64,000 nucleotides of DNA from Tetrahymena thermophila SB210 (taxonomy: Eukaryota > Ciliophora > Oligohymenophorea > Hymenostomatida > Tetrahymenidae): assembly GCF_000189635.1 (NCBI RefSeq), contig NW_002476237.1:62001-126000 (forward strand), given 5' to 3'. Shown piece after piece: positions 38,795 through 52,558 of the stretch (position 1 is the stretch's first letter; every line of letters starts with the position of its first letter). The notes beneath the pieces were generated by a model. The model saw only the letters and a list, made by a program, of their open reading frames with translations. It ran no database searches and had not been told where the DNA came from. A program made the translations under genes and the position numbers.

Positions 38795-41259
38795 TAATAA
38801 AAAAGGTGATAAAGGATGAATAAATATAAAAATGTTTGAATAATAGAAAATAATAAATATGTTTTGTTTGTTTAATAATATTTTGTAATTGGATAATTTA
38901 ACTCAAAATATTGATATATTTATTATTACTTATATATATAAATATCATAAAACTCTTACAGGTTTTAAAATTCCACTGATTTTGATGCATTTAGATATGG
39001 TATTTTTAAAATTTTATTTAAAAATTAAAAATTATTTTATTTATATTTCAAATAAATATTTAGTAGCTACAATATAAATAAATTCAATAAAATTATTAAT
39101 TGTCTTTTTTAATAAATTTTGAATTCAAAAATCGATTTATCTTCACAATATCTAAAAATCAATAATTAAAATGCAGATGTATGTAGATTTTTGATATTTG
39201 CCTATTAAAAGTTAAATAAAATGACACTATGCAGAAGATATTATAAAATACTTAAGTATATTTTTAAAAATATTTTTATTTATTTATTTATTTCAAGTGT
39301 TATAAAATTTTCTTAAAAATTTCTTAACAACAAAGACCTAATTTAAAGCTAAGACAATAAGATAAATAAAAAAAATATTCATTAAGTAACTTTTTATAAT
39401 ACAAAACATTATGAAAAACTAGAAAAAGATATGATATGTTTCTAGTTTTTTACTATAAAACAATATGTATTATTCCTTATAATTTTAGAATGAAAATAAT
39501 AACAATAAACAAATAATAAATATTACCATAATTCAAAATTTAAACAAACTATTATTTACTAGGTCTATAACTATATGATATAAAAGAAATTATTCCTTTT
39601 TAACTTCCTCTAAATTATATTTTTCTCGAAACATTACAGAAATAACAATTGTTTAATATAGAGTTTTTTTGATTAGTTGGCAGAACAATTGTTTATTTCT
39701 ACCTATTTGTCTATAACTTTGATTTTTTATTAAAATACTCCTCTCTTTTATTTAAATTATGTATTTTTGATTATAAAATAGTTAAAAAAAAACTAATTAA
39801 AGGTTGATTTTATAATTCAATACTTATATTTTTAATTTTCTTACATTTTAATTCCTTGTTTATTACAATTGTTCAAAAATCTTTTATTAAATCAAATTTG
39901 CTTTGTATCTAAATTATTGGCAAAATTGACAAAGAAAATTGTTTTTGATTAATCAAAGTTAAGCTTAAAAATAAAAAACACTCATGCAATATAATTCAAT
40001 TATGGTTTGTATATTTATAACATTTTAAGATAATGTCTAGAACTATTTTTAGAACAAATCTAGAATTATTTACGCAAAAAGCCAGATTATTACAAATCAA
40101 TAAATCATGTTATAAAGTTGGAAATACTTTTTGAGAGCTCATTATTTAAAATATATTTTTTATATTATTACATTTGTTTATATACAAACACCTTTTTTAG
40201 GTTTAATAAATGGAAATGAAGAACATATTATCAAATGTACGCTTTAATTTTTTGTATATTTTATCATGAAAATTCTTCTTTGCTTAAACTTTTTGGTTTT
40301 CTATGCAAATAATGCCACTGAATTAATCAATAATTGTTCATTTTCAGATGTACAGATTTCTTCTTCAAAAATAATTTCAGTATGATGATGAATCAAAAAT
40401 GATAAAAATCAATACAAATATACAAATTTTGAGTATTTTATTATTTTTTAACATAGAGATTATACTAGGCGCTTAGAGAGTAAAATTGTACAGAAGAAGA
40501 TTCGATTTTTGGCTTTATAATTTTTAAGAGTAAAAATCAAATTTTTGATCGAACAATTGTCAAAGATTTACCACGTAAATAATTGTTTCAATCTTATGAA
40601 ATCTTCAAATGTTAGTAAAATAAATTGTAAATTAGAAATTAAAAAGAAAATTTACAGAAAACTCAATCAAACAATTATTAATTTTCAGATAATATATAAT
40701 AGAAGTTTTGAGGAATATATATCGCTCAAGCCTCTTTCTTCATTCAAAAAAAGCAAAAAAATAAACTCCCCACCCACACAGCTGCTTCTTTAAAAAATTT
40801 GTTGTAAACATTTCAAATTATATTGTTTCCAAATCGTAATTACAAACATATGGACTTATTATTGTAAAAAATGTAGAACTTTTAGAATAGATTTAGTCTA
40901 AAATATAATATTAGCCATTTCATTTTTTAGGAAGGAATATAAAAATAGTGTCTTTCTGAAAAGATTTGAATTGAAAGGAAACAAATAAATCAATAAATAA
41001 AGATAAGACGTATCTTTTATACTCTGCTACTTTTAAAAACAAAAAAAGACGAAACTAAATATTTTTCATGAATAGCTTTAATTTTATTAATAATTGTTTT
41101 TTTTAAAAGGGGGTCTCTCTTATGTTTGTATGTTTAAGTTAATCAAAAGTGCTATAAAAAGAAGCAATAATTATCAAATAGTCAAACAAATAATAATTAA
41201 TTAACAAACAATTTATTAAATTAAAAAAATAAAGCAACAAATAAATACAATAAATAAAG
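38795..41259. other. long intergenic region upstream of S-adenosylhomocysteinase
   Basis: This is about 2.5 kb without a convincing gene. The part from about 39550 to 40800 is scattered with CAATTGTT and AACAATT words, and 40540-41250 stays free of TGA in one plus frame but has no protein-like conservation. The last 250 bases, A-rich with repeated AATAAATA words, should be the promoter and 5' leader of a strongly expressed gene. Confidence 0.5.
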
Positions 41260-42696
<1,437 letters not shown>

Positions 42697-44008
42697 TTTA
42701 AATAAATCCTTTTCAAAAATTGTCCTTAAAAACAAACATAAATCTTTAAATAAAAAACTCCAATTTGTAATTAGTAAAAATAAATATTAGGAATAAATCT
42801 TAGGGAGATAAGCAAGTAAAAAAGCAAGCTCTTAAAAGAGTAAAAAATAGATTTCACAATTTCAATAAAATAAATAAAAGATATTTGTAAATTTATGTTT
42901 ATTTCTCGTAAAACCCTTAGAATACTAACTAATGTTTTGATTTACACAATTTAATTCTTTCGCATTTCCTATTTCTATTTTATCATTATTTTGTTGGTTG
43001 TTAAAATGGATACCAAATTAATTTTAAAAGTCCAAATATATGTGAAACCTTTCTTTGTTTTTTAGATATAAAATTAACAGATAAATTTTTAGATCCCAAT
43101 TCACAAAAATTAATTCTGTGTTTTACTTTTTATTAAATTTTCTAGAAAACAGAATACAATTAAACATACTTGATTACATTTCACACTAAATGGATAAATA
43201 AAAGAAAATTAAAATTCATAAATATTACCCAAAAATAAAAATTAGTTGTACAAGCATAGATCAAAAGTATTTATTAACATTTATTAATTTATAAAAAAGA
43301 ATATTCTAAATCTTTTTTTACAGTTTTTTAGTATCAAATACTATAAAAAAAGATTTTTCATTTTTATAAAGTTTCATTCATATAAAATCAATTAAGTTAC
43401 AAATTTTATAAAATATTTTTTCTTAAAGAAATAAAAATTAATTGTACAAGCTTAGATCAAAAGTATTTATTAACATTTATTAATTTTTAAAAAAGAATAT
43501 TCTAAATCTGTTTTTACAATTTTTCAATATCAAACTTTATTTTTTAAAAGATTTTTCTTTTTATAAAGTTTCATTCTAATTTTATAGCATAAAATCAATT
43601 AAGTTACAAATTTTATAAAATATTTTAATTAAAGTAATACAGATGAATCTTGAATTTTATTTAATAAGGAAATTTGAATTATATTTTAAGAGTTTTAATA
43701 ATTATTTAGTAAAAATCTATTTAGGAAATTAGGAATTTTAATAAGGAAATTTAGATATGCTGTTTATGATTTGATTTCAGATAAATTTTTAATATAATTG
43801 GGAATGAATATTTTTTAGTTGAATAATTTTGATATGGTTTATTTTTTTAAAAGGAAAACTCACTCTTAAACTTTTAGCAAAATTGTTTTAATAAAATATA
43901 AATATATGTTTTACATTACTCTCAAAATTTTATTGTATTTAAATAGCTTCTTTTCATATTTTTTGGTTGATAAAATAGTTTGTTTTTATTTGGAAAATAA
44001 ATATTCAA
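42697..44008. other. intergenic spacer between convergent genes
   Basis: This is AT-rich spacer with the two-copy direct repeat annotated at 43232-43627. No coding pattern is seen. Confidence 0.55.
43232..43627. repeat. tandem direct repeat, two ~190-bp copies
   Basis: Copy 1 (about 43232-43420) and copy 2 (about 43431-43627) both run from AAAATTA(A/G)TTGTACAAGC through GATCAAAAGTATTTATTAAC to CAATTAAGTTACAAATTTTA. Differences are substitutions and small indels. It is noncoding and lies downstream of both adjacent genes. Confidence 0.85.
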
Positions 44009-47000
44009 TCAAATTTTTCTTTCTGAGTTATTTTCTTTTGTAAATGAGTTATTAGTATTGAATTATTAAACATTTTAATTTAAGTAGCTATTTGAAGAGG
44101 AATATATTTAAGGATTAACAAAATAGTTCATATACTACTATTATTACTATTACTAAGAATTGGGTGTTGAGCTTAACACATTTTAATAACTAGGTAACCC
44201 ACCTTGTTGTTAATAATTAGGAAGAAGATTTATACCATTATTTTTAATTCCATTGTTATTTCCTCCTGAAGTGGTTATTCTTTCATTCATTGCAGAGCTT
44301 ACAAGATTTTAATAACCACCACTCCCACTACCTCCACCTTTGTTTGTGATTTTGCTTAGATCACATGGGAACTGTTCAAATTCTGTTGAAATTTCTCTTT
44401 GCCTGTCACTTTAATAATGAGGATTTAAAATGCTTATACTCCAATTAAAGCTTGTCAGATTATCATCACCCATGAAAGTTCTATCTGTCTAAGTTCTAAA
44501 TGAATAATTTTCTTCTGTATCTTATAAAATATCTTCCAATAATCCTATATTTTCCTTTATGTCCATTGATGATTATTCCCCTTTTTACCTACTCTTTGAA
44601 GGGTTTCTACTGTGAGTAGATTAATATTATGACACATCCACTTAATAGAATGGTGTAAAATACCCGTTATTGCTATTAAATTGTGTTCCATGCTGTTATA
44701 AGTATTGTGGATGATGAGGGTGATAATGAAAAATGTGGTTTTAATTATTATTTATATAGTTATTGTTGTTAGTTGGTTAGTTTGTTGTCATGCTTGTATT
44801 ATTTTATCTAACTGCGCTACCTATAGTTAAATTTGGATTGCTATTAGTGTTTTTGTTATTACTGTGCTAAGAAAGACTTCTTACGTGCTAAGGAGTTTCA
44901 GATTATCCAAATGGATTTGTTTGCATATTTGGAGATATCTGAGGATTATTGGGATAAGGTGCATATCCAAAAAGCTAATATTGCTAAGCTAGTTATGTTT
45001 AAATATACTGTTATTGTAGAATGCTAGGGTTTTGTAAAAATTGCTGTTATTAGTTAATGAAGAATTGTTATTAAGGAGACTATTAAGGACCAACTTGCAT
45101 ACTATTAAACTGTGTTGGAGGTTAAATAAAATTTGTAGAACTTGTGCTATTATTTGGGTTATTATTACTGTTTTACGAAGAACTTCCATTATTGAATATA
45201 TTAGAAGCACTCTGAGAAATAGCCATGCTTCTTTTTTTGGCGTTGCTTGTTCCTGTGCTCTGCTGAGTTTAAGCAGATTGCTTTTACTATTGCTACTGTT
45301 AAGTCAATTACTAAACTTAGTTATTTCCTCCTTATTTATTCTGCTACAAAAAATTCATCATATTTTAAGATGCTAAGTTCATGTAATTATTTTAAAAATT
45401 GATTAGATTTGGATTTTAAGAAAACTCTTAGAAAAATGGAGGATGCTAAAATTGCTGAGCATTTCCAGTCAAGCTATTCATTTAAATCATATGTGCCTAA
45501 AAGTTAGTATTGTAGTTTAATTTACTATTATTTGTTGTGTTCGCTGGATTTCCAGTACTTCCATTTATTTTTCCTATTATTCAATTAATTAAATTAATAA
45601 AAAATTTTAGCTTAATTCCTTACCTTCCGTTCCAAATCTATGATTTTTTTGGTAAATTACATAGTAATTTTACTTACACTCTATATCAATAATTGATTCA
45701 GCATAAGAAGTTAAAAATCCTAAAAAGTCCATTGATCCAAAAAGCCCAAACTAGAAATTTACTCCCATTGATTTACTTAATGCACTGTAAAGATCCTTAA
45801 TATGTATTCCATTTGGATTCTGTTTAAGGATAGCTTCTATATTTTATTTTACCTTTTCTAAAAGCTCGTTAAGCTTCTCTAATACAATAGCAGCTTATTT
45901 TTAGTTTTACTCACTGTTAGAACCACACTGAGTCTAAAGAATTGCATTTTAAAAGTCTTGGCAATATTATTGGCTTTATTGATTTACATATGATTACTGA
46001 TTATTTTACCCTATTCCACCATAGCCTTAGCTAAATCCAAATACTTGTCTATTTATTTAGTTTGATGCTCCACTTTAATCATTTTATTAAACTAAGTTTC
46101 CTTGATTATTTGTTGATAAAGGAGAAGATGTACAAGATTAATCTGATATATTATTTTCTGGTAAAAAAGAAGGAGCACATTTGCTTTTAGAAGCATTACA
46201 TTTTAAAATAGCATATGAATTGTTTGTACCAGCTAATTCTATTTGAACCTTATCATTCATAGTCTGAATAAAATTTTTTAATTTTGGAAAACCTAGATCT
46301 TGCAGATTAAATTAGAAGTATACTTTTTTCTTAAGATACTATGGTATTTACACTAGAGATACACCTTTTGGATATTCTTAAAGAATTTCTAATAAGGCAT
46401 CTTGTAAGTGTTTAACAGTAACATCTCTTTAAAGTCCATAAGCAGATTTTTCTAAAATATGCACAGAATTTTCTAATGAAAACACAGAGCTGGATTCATT
46501 CAAAACACTATTTTCTTCATTGTATGTATGTTTAACTAATAAAGTTCTATGATATCTAATGATTCCTGTATTGATAGCTTCCTAAACAAACAAACTCAAT
46601 CTACCCAACGAAAGCTCCTACAGTTCTCTTGGTCCACAATACTTTACTTTATTTTTTACAAAAAATTCATAAATTTTAATCTTATAAAATAGTTTCTTTT
46701 AAAATATATTACCATATTATACACATCCATATCTTCCACCTGGAATTGCTCTTAACTCTTATTAAGATTGCGTGTTAATTGAAGCATTATTGACATTTGC
46801 AATGTTAGCAGAATTCACCTGAGAGTTGAGCTAACTTTATTGATTAGCTGAACTACTTTGGTTATTGGCCTATTACTTTTTACTTGATTTTGTGATTTTT
46901 GTAGTAAAATAAGAATTCTTTTTGCTTGAGGCAGAAGAATTTGATTTATTATCATCGCTTCCTTCGTTTTATATAGGTTGTTTAAAGTATTAGTCTAGAA

Positions 47001-50000
47001 ATTCTTTAAAAAGTTTCCACATTTTATCGTTATCAAAATCTATCCTTCCCTTGTCTTCTGGAATCCATTCTTACTCTTTAATATAAATTACAGTAGTATC
47101 TGCTCCCATCAACGGATCGTTTACTTTTTGTACTACTAATTAAGGGAGATCTAATCCATTTTATCCATTTTAATAATTTTGAATGTAACTTGGGTGCTAC
47201 AAGTGATTTAAAATCATATCCCAACTTTTTGGAGTTAGCTTTAATCCAAAACATTCTTTTATACGACTTAAAATGAGTTTATCAGTAGGAGTCATGAGGT
47301 CTTACTTAATTGATTTTATAATCCAAATTAGACTTTATAATGAAATATATTCTAGCTTTAAACTAACAAAATGCAATTCGGTGGAATTAGCAAATGTTCT
47401 TGTGGTCTGATGTATGATTCCAGCATTTTCTGCTTCATTGAAAATTTCAACACAGTCTTTTTCAGTGCAACCAGGAATATTGTTTTAAACCATCTTCAAG
47501 AATACTTCTTTGTGTATCATTAATTCTCCTTTATTTTAAAATAAAAATGAATAAAATAAATAAAATTTTAATATTTTACCTTTCTCAGCTAAGAAAGATA
47601 GCTGCTTTTATATGCCAATTGCTATTTGCTAGTTTTTAACTGACACAGTTTTTGGGTTTTAAAATTGCTGGAATGGCATCCCACAAGTGTAAGTGTTATG
47701 GCTATTCTTTGACTTTACCTCCAAAGCTCCTGATGAAGCATTTTTGTTTAGACCCTAGTTTAAGCTGTTATTTAATATGTTATTAGTACCTCCATCAATA
47801 CTTCCTTTACTTGTGTTTAAATTTCTAATACTTCCACTACTTGTGTTTCGTGATAAGCGGTTACAGCTGGTATTACTACTGCCTTTGCTTGCTTTTTTGG
47901 ATTTTTTTTACTTTTATTAAGTTCCAGCTCCACTACTGCTATTCTTATTATTATTAGCACTTGTATTAGTTTAAGGTTATTTTGTGCTATGTATACTACT
48001 TCTGCTTGTGTTTTCTGTATTTTTAGAAAGTACTTGATTTGTTATATTAGTAATTTAATTGGTTAAAATATTGTTATTGTTTGAGTTGTTATGATGAAAT
48101 TAATTTAAGCTATTGTTTGTATTGTTAATACTGCTATTTATATTGCCATAATCTAGCTAGGGGTTCGTTACATTGTTACTATTTGTTTACTGACTATGTT
48201 TATGGTTTGAAGAGTTATTTCTTGGTCTTTAAGACGCCTATTTAGTCATGATATTAGAATTTGGGCTGTTTGTGTTATTGTTTATATTCAAAGTATTGCT
48301 ATTATTAGTATTTCCTATCGTATTCTAAATGTTTAAATTGCTATTTTATTAGTTATTTCTGAGAAGACTGTTATTGCCAATACCGCTATTATCTCCTATT
48401 ATATTTTACTAGTTTATTTGTTAAACACTGTTGCTTAAACTTCCTTACTGAATTTAATTATATAAGCTATTCGAATTGCATGCTTTTCCAGTTATAATAT
48501 TATTGTTATTATTAAATATGTTGTTGTTGCTTAAATTGCTGTTATTTTAGCTATTGTTCATGTTGCTATTATTTATTAACAGGAATTTACTGTTTAAATT
48601 AGAAGGTGGATTGCCCTCGTTTGAGTGAGACTCGGAAGAGCTATAAATTTAGAATCCATCGTCAAACGACTAATTTTTATGTTGATATTATGAGTTTTTT
48701 TTATCTATATTTTATGAGTTACAAGGATTCAAAATTGTATTTAAACTTTTATTTCCATATTTCTTTTTGCAAATTTAAGATCCATTAACACTTTTAGAAT
48801 CCACTTTTTGTGCTTATTCATCTATTATTAGTTAAATAAAAAATGTCATTTCATATTTATTAATTTTAAATTACCTTCTATTTGATTATAGACTGCACTG
48901 TTATTTTAAGAATTTTTAGATTCCTCGATGTTTGCTTTTACTTAGATTTATATGTTTCCGTTTGAATTTAAATTTGTGTTGTTTTTATCTGCTGTTGAAC
49001 AATATTAAATAGGCTGATTACATTGAGCTTGCTATTAAGTGAAGGAATTGTTTCCAATAAATTATGTATTTTACTATGGAGCAAGAATGCTTTATGGCTG
49101 CTATTGAATTTAAACTAATTACTGTTATTGATCTTGCTAATTCTAGTTACTCCATGTAGCTTGCTAAATTTATTATTACTGTGCCTTTGAATTGATAGAA
49201 CTTTATTTCATTTAAATTTGATTTATTGGAAAAATGTGCTATATTTGCTATTAAACTTAGTGAAGATGCTAGATTTGCTACTATTTTTGTTATAATATTA
49301 TTTACTAATCAGTTGACACTGCAGGTGAGGAAATCGGTAGCTTTGTAAATATAACTTGAACGTTAGGAAACAATTATGAGAGAGAAGATTTCTCAGCAGC
49401 ATAGCTTTCTTATTAAGTTTGAAAGAAAACGCATGTTGCTAACTGAGGCATGAATTTAAGCGTATTAAGAAACTTTTCAGATAGCCCGTTCGAGCGCTCA
49501 AATTATTCCCATTAATAATTCAAATCAAAGTTTAAAATTTCTTCACAAGTATTTCTAAAAACTACAACCAAAGAGCTTCTATCGCATTTTATTCTCTTTT
49601 TCTGTAATTTATCTATAAATCCATCATAAACCACTTTTTTACTATTAATTACTTCTGCTAAATTCTCATCAATGATAATAATTATTTCAATTAAAAGATC
49701 TCTTTGAAGATTCAGCTATTGTCGAGTATGCTTAGCTCTTTTACATTTATTGTGAATTCTTTAGTCGCATTTTGTGCATAGATTTTATCCACAGCTCCCA
49801 CAGTAAAAAGTTGCTTCTATTTCGACTTCCTCGCATTCTTGACAAAAAATTGCCATCCCTGATGAATGATCTGGGCTTTCTTTCAAGTGTTTTCTGCAAC
49901 ATTATTTACAAAATTGTTTGATTTTTTCTCCTTCGCATGCTCTGCAACTTATTAAATATTCTATTTCATCTCCTCCACATTTACAGACACAACATTATAG

Positions 50001-50015
50001 ATCTTCTTCACTCAT
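44009..50015 (-). CDS. B-box zinc-finger and LOTUS/OST-HTH domain protein
   Basis: The start is ATG 50015 (MSEEDLQCCVCKCGGDEIEY). A Cys-rich module (CRACEG, FCKQCCRKH) and a B-box-like finger (FCQECEEVEIEATFYCGSCG, LCTKCDQRIHNKC, then H) fill the first ~130 residues. After a short ordered part and a long S/N/Q-rich tract (about 47650-49250) come winged-helix segments: one around SLQSLIWIIKSIKQDL (about 47290), a clear LOTUS/OST-HTH (LLEILQEYPKGVSLVQIPQY then LQDLGFPKLKNFIQTMNDKV, about 46240-46420), and a second (ILKQNPNGIHIKDLYSALSK, then MDFLGFLTSYAESIIDIE, about 45670-45870). The C-terminal ~500 residues are N/Q/S/G-rich and end at TGA 44009. LOTUS domains occur in Oskar, TDRD5/7 and MARF1 and bind RNA or DEAD-box helicases. 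Several introns are inferred (about 47530-47580, 48835-48875, 46665-46710, 45595-45625); their borders are approximate. Confidence 0.75.
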
Positions 50016-51199
50016 TTCAAAGATTTTTAATATTCTATTCTAATAATGTTTTCAGTGATATTCCTTCAATCCAATATAAACCTATTAAACAAAAATGCTT
50101 TTGTAAGACTGTTAGAGATACAATTAACTACTAATTTACCTATTATTTAAAGATTGCTGTCTTTAATTCGTTTCTCTAAAGTTCAGCAATATTTAAACTT
50201 AACTATATTTTATGAAATTGTATGTTATTAATTAATTATTATTAATAATAAATGATGTCTCAAAAAATGTATTTTATTTAAATAATTTGAAGCATTTGCT
50301 TTGAAAATTGCAGATGGATTGAGCAAATATTTGAACTTAGTTAAAATTATATAAAAAATTACTATTTAGTGCTTTTCTATTAGTATGTACTTTATAAATG
50401 TTTAGTTTATTATAAATAGTAATGCTTAGAATACTATAAATCAGCTTATAAATTTCAATTGTTATTAGTAATTATTTAATTTGATTATATATCTAGAATC
50501 TATAAAAAAAAACAAAAGAAAAACATAAAGCTTCTAAATAATTAACTTTGTAATAGTAAATATAGTTTTTATTAAAATTTAAAATAGAAATAATTTAAAA
50601 ATATCATGCTATTTATGATGGTCTTATTTGACTTTTAAATTAAGTAACAATTTAGTTATTTCTAATAAAATGTAGTATTTTTATTTAAATAAAAAATTCT
50701 GATTATCAATTTTTATCAAAAATTAAATCTTTTATAATAAGTAATAACTCCGAAACAATCATACAAAAATTATCAAATTTACTTTTCAATAAACAAAGTA
50801 AATAATTAGTACTTATACTAATTGACTAATTTAATTATAATAAATATTGCTTAAAATTGCGTTAAATTATACTAATTATTATCAATTTAAAAAAAAAAAA
50901 TTATTTTTTTTTATTTAAAAAGTTAGCTGAATAAAAGAATTAAATAAAATTATTATAAATATTAAAATTGGAAATTAATATTTAAAATCAATCAAATATT
51001 TTTATTAATAAAATTTCACTTATTTATATGAGTAAGTTTGAATGAAAATAATTAAAAATAAATAAAACTATTTTAGAAAACAGAAGAAAATAAATTATTC
51101 CTTTTTCAATATTTTTATTTATGTAGGTTTTTATTTATAATCCTAAAGCATTGTCACTATAAAAGGATATGGGAGAAGATTTTTAATCAGCAGATATTA
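50016..51199. other. intergenic spacer
   Basis: This is AT-rich spacer between the B-box/LOTUS promoter and the tandem leucine-rich family. I see no copy of the family 5' half here, which is why the copy at 51200 is called truncated. Confidence 0.55.
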
Positions 51200-51829
51200 T
51201 AAAATAAAATTTCAAACTTATAAATTGTACTGAGTTTGAAATATTTTTTGATTTAAGATAGATACCGAATTTAATAATAAGAGATAAAATAAAAAGATTT
51301 ATAATCCAATTGTAAGGTCTATCATTTTAACATATCTTTAAACAATTACTAAGAATTTTACCTCAATAAAGTTCAAAAAAAATTAATATCAATCTAAAGA
51401 TAATTTAAAATGACTCATACTTTAATATGATTTCTTAAGAAGTTATAGTATTTATTAGGATTATATTTTAAAAGAATAAGAATCAAATAATATCCTTTTA
51501 GATTTTTTGGATTTAAGAAAATCAAAAAAGAAACTATTTTTAGACAACATATTTAACATTGAGGATTTAAAATATAAAAAAGATTTGTGCATTGATTATA
51601 TAAAAATTAAATGTTGTGAAAACTTTTAATTCTCAAATATCCTTTAAAATTGGTCTTTTTAATCTATTCTTTTACTGATGATGAAAATACATTAAAATTA
51701 TGGTTATAAAAATTAAATGAAGGATAGTTACAAATATCATAAATGAGAATATTAAAAATAACTATAAAAGAAGAAAAAATAAAATTAATAAATTTAATAA
51801 GACAGTCAAAAAGACTAATCATATGTTGA
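51200..51829 (+). pseudogene. 5'-truncated, decayed copy of the tandem leucine-rich family
   Basis: This matches only the C-terminal third of the four intact genes that follow. It begins near the segment that reads TEFE(V/I)FFDL in them, includes KQLLRILP and NDSYFN equivalents, and ends with the same C-terminus and TGA at 51827. It lacks the N-terminal two thirds. Frame is lost in places (after the region equivalent to SQEV, and again around 51640), and a block between CCENFQ-SNIL and the final LWL segment is deleted. No start or promoter repeat precedes it. It is best seen as the relic of an older array member. Confidence 0.75.
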
Positions 51830-52558
51830 TTGATTAACTCATCTTTAAAATAAATATTGAAAAATTTCAATATAACTAATGATTTTAATATTAATGAATA
51901 TTTATTTTATATTATATACGAGTTGATGATATATTATTGGTCTATTAGAAACATAAGAGAATCAGTAAATATAATGTATATATTCTCAATTAGGCTTATC
52001 AACTTGTCAAAAACTATTTATTTTGTGGAAAATTAAAAGAAATCAATTCTTTTGTATATTAAAAACATTATAAGATATTAGAATATAAAAAATAGTCAGT
52101 ATATACTATTCTTCAATCAATAAATATTATTGATGGAAAAAACAATTTAAATTTAGATATTATCAATAAAAGTAGATAAAATTGTTAGTTAAAAATATTT
52201 ATTTAACACATTTATAATTTCCTTTTTATATTTTTAATCTAAAAAAAGCTTCTTTTTCTCTTTTTTATATGCTTGTATTTTTTGAAACACAAAATATTAG
52301 ATAATTAAATTAATATATTAGAAATTATATTATCCATAACCCTTTTACAATTATTTTTTTGTTTTAATCAAATGATGGAATAAAACTATTTATTAGATTC
52401 ATTATTTAAATAAAATTAGAAGTTTGTAATATTCAATTCAAAAAATAAAATACTTTTATTTATACTTAAAAATAAATTACTTTTATTTCTACTTATTTAA
52501 GCTCTGGTTTTTGTTTAATTATTTATAATCAATTAATTTTACAAAAAAAATAAAAAAA
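51830..52558. other. spacer shared with the one before copy E
   Basis: This is AT-rich. The last ~500 bases closely match 60540-60868, including AAAGTCAGTATATA-like words, TGATGGAA, TTTATTAGATTCATTATTTA and the CAAAAAATAAAATACTTTTA repeat before the ATG. It probably carries the promoter. Confidence 0.65.
52437..52510 (+). repeat. upstream A/T minisatellite before copy B
   Basis: Words of the type CAAAAAATAAAATACTTTTA occur about 60-120 bases before the start codon. A version of the same word precedes every complete family member, so it is probably a conserved promoter-region element. Confidence 0.65.

Noticed and set aside
40545..41250. Plus-strand frame almost 250 codons long without TGA upstream of S-adenosylhomocysteinase.
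   Set aside because: No recognisable motif, biased A-rich composition, no splice or start context; in DNA this AT-rich an open run of this length is expected now and then. It more likely is promoter and leader DNA.
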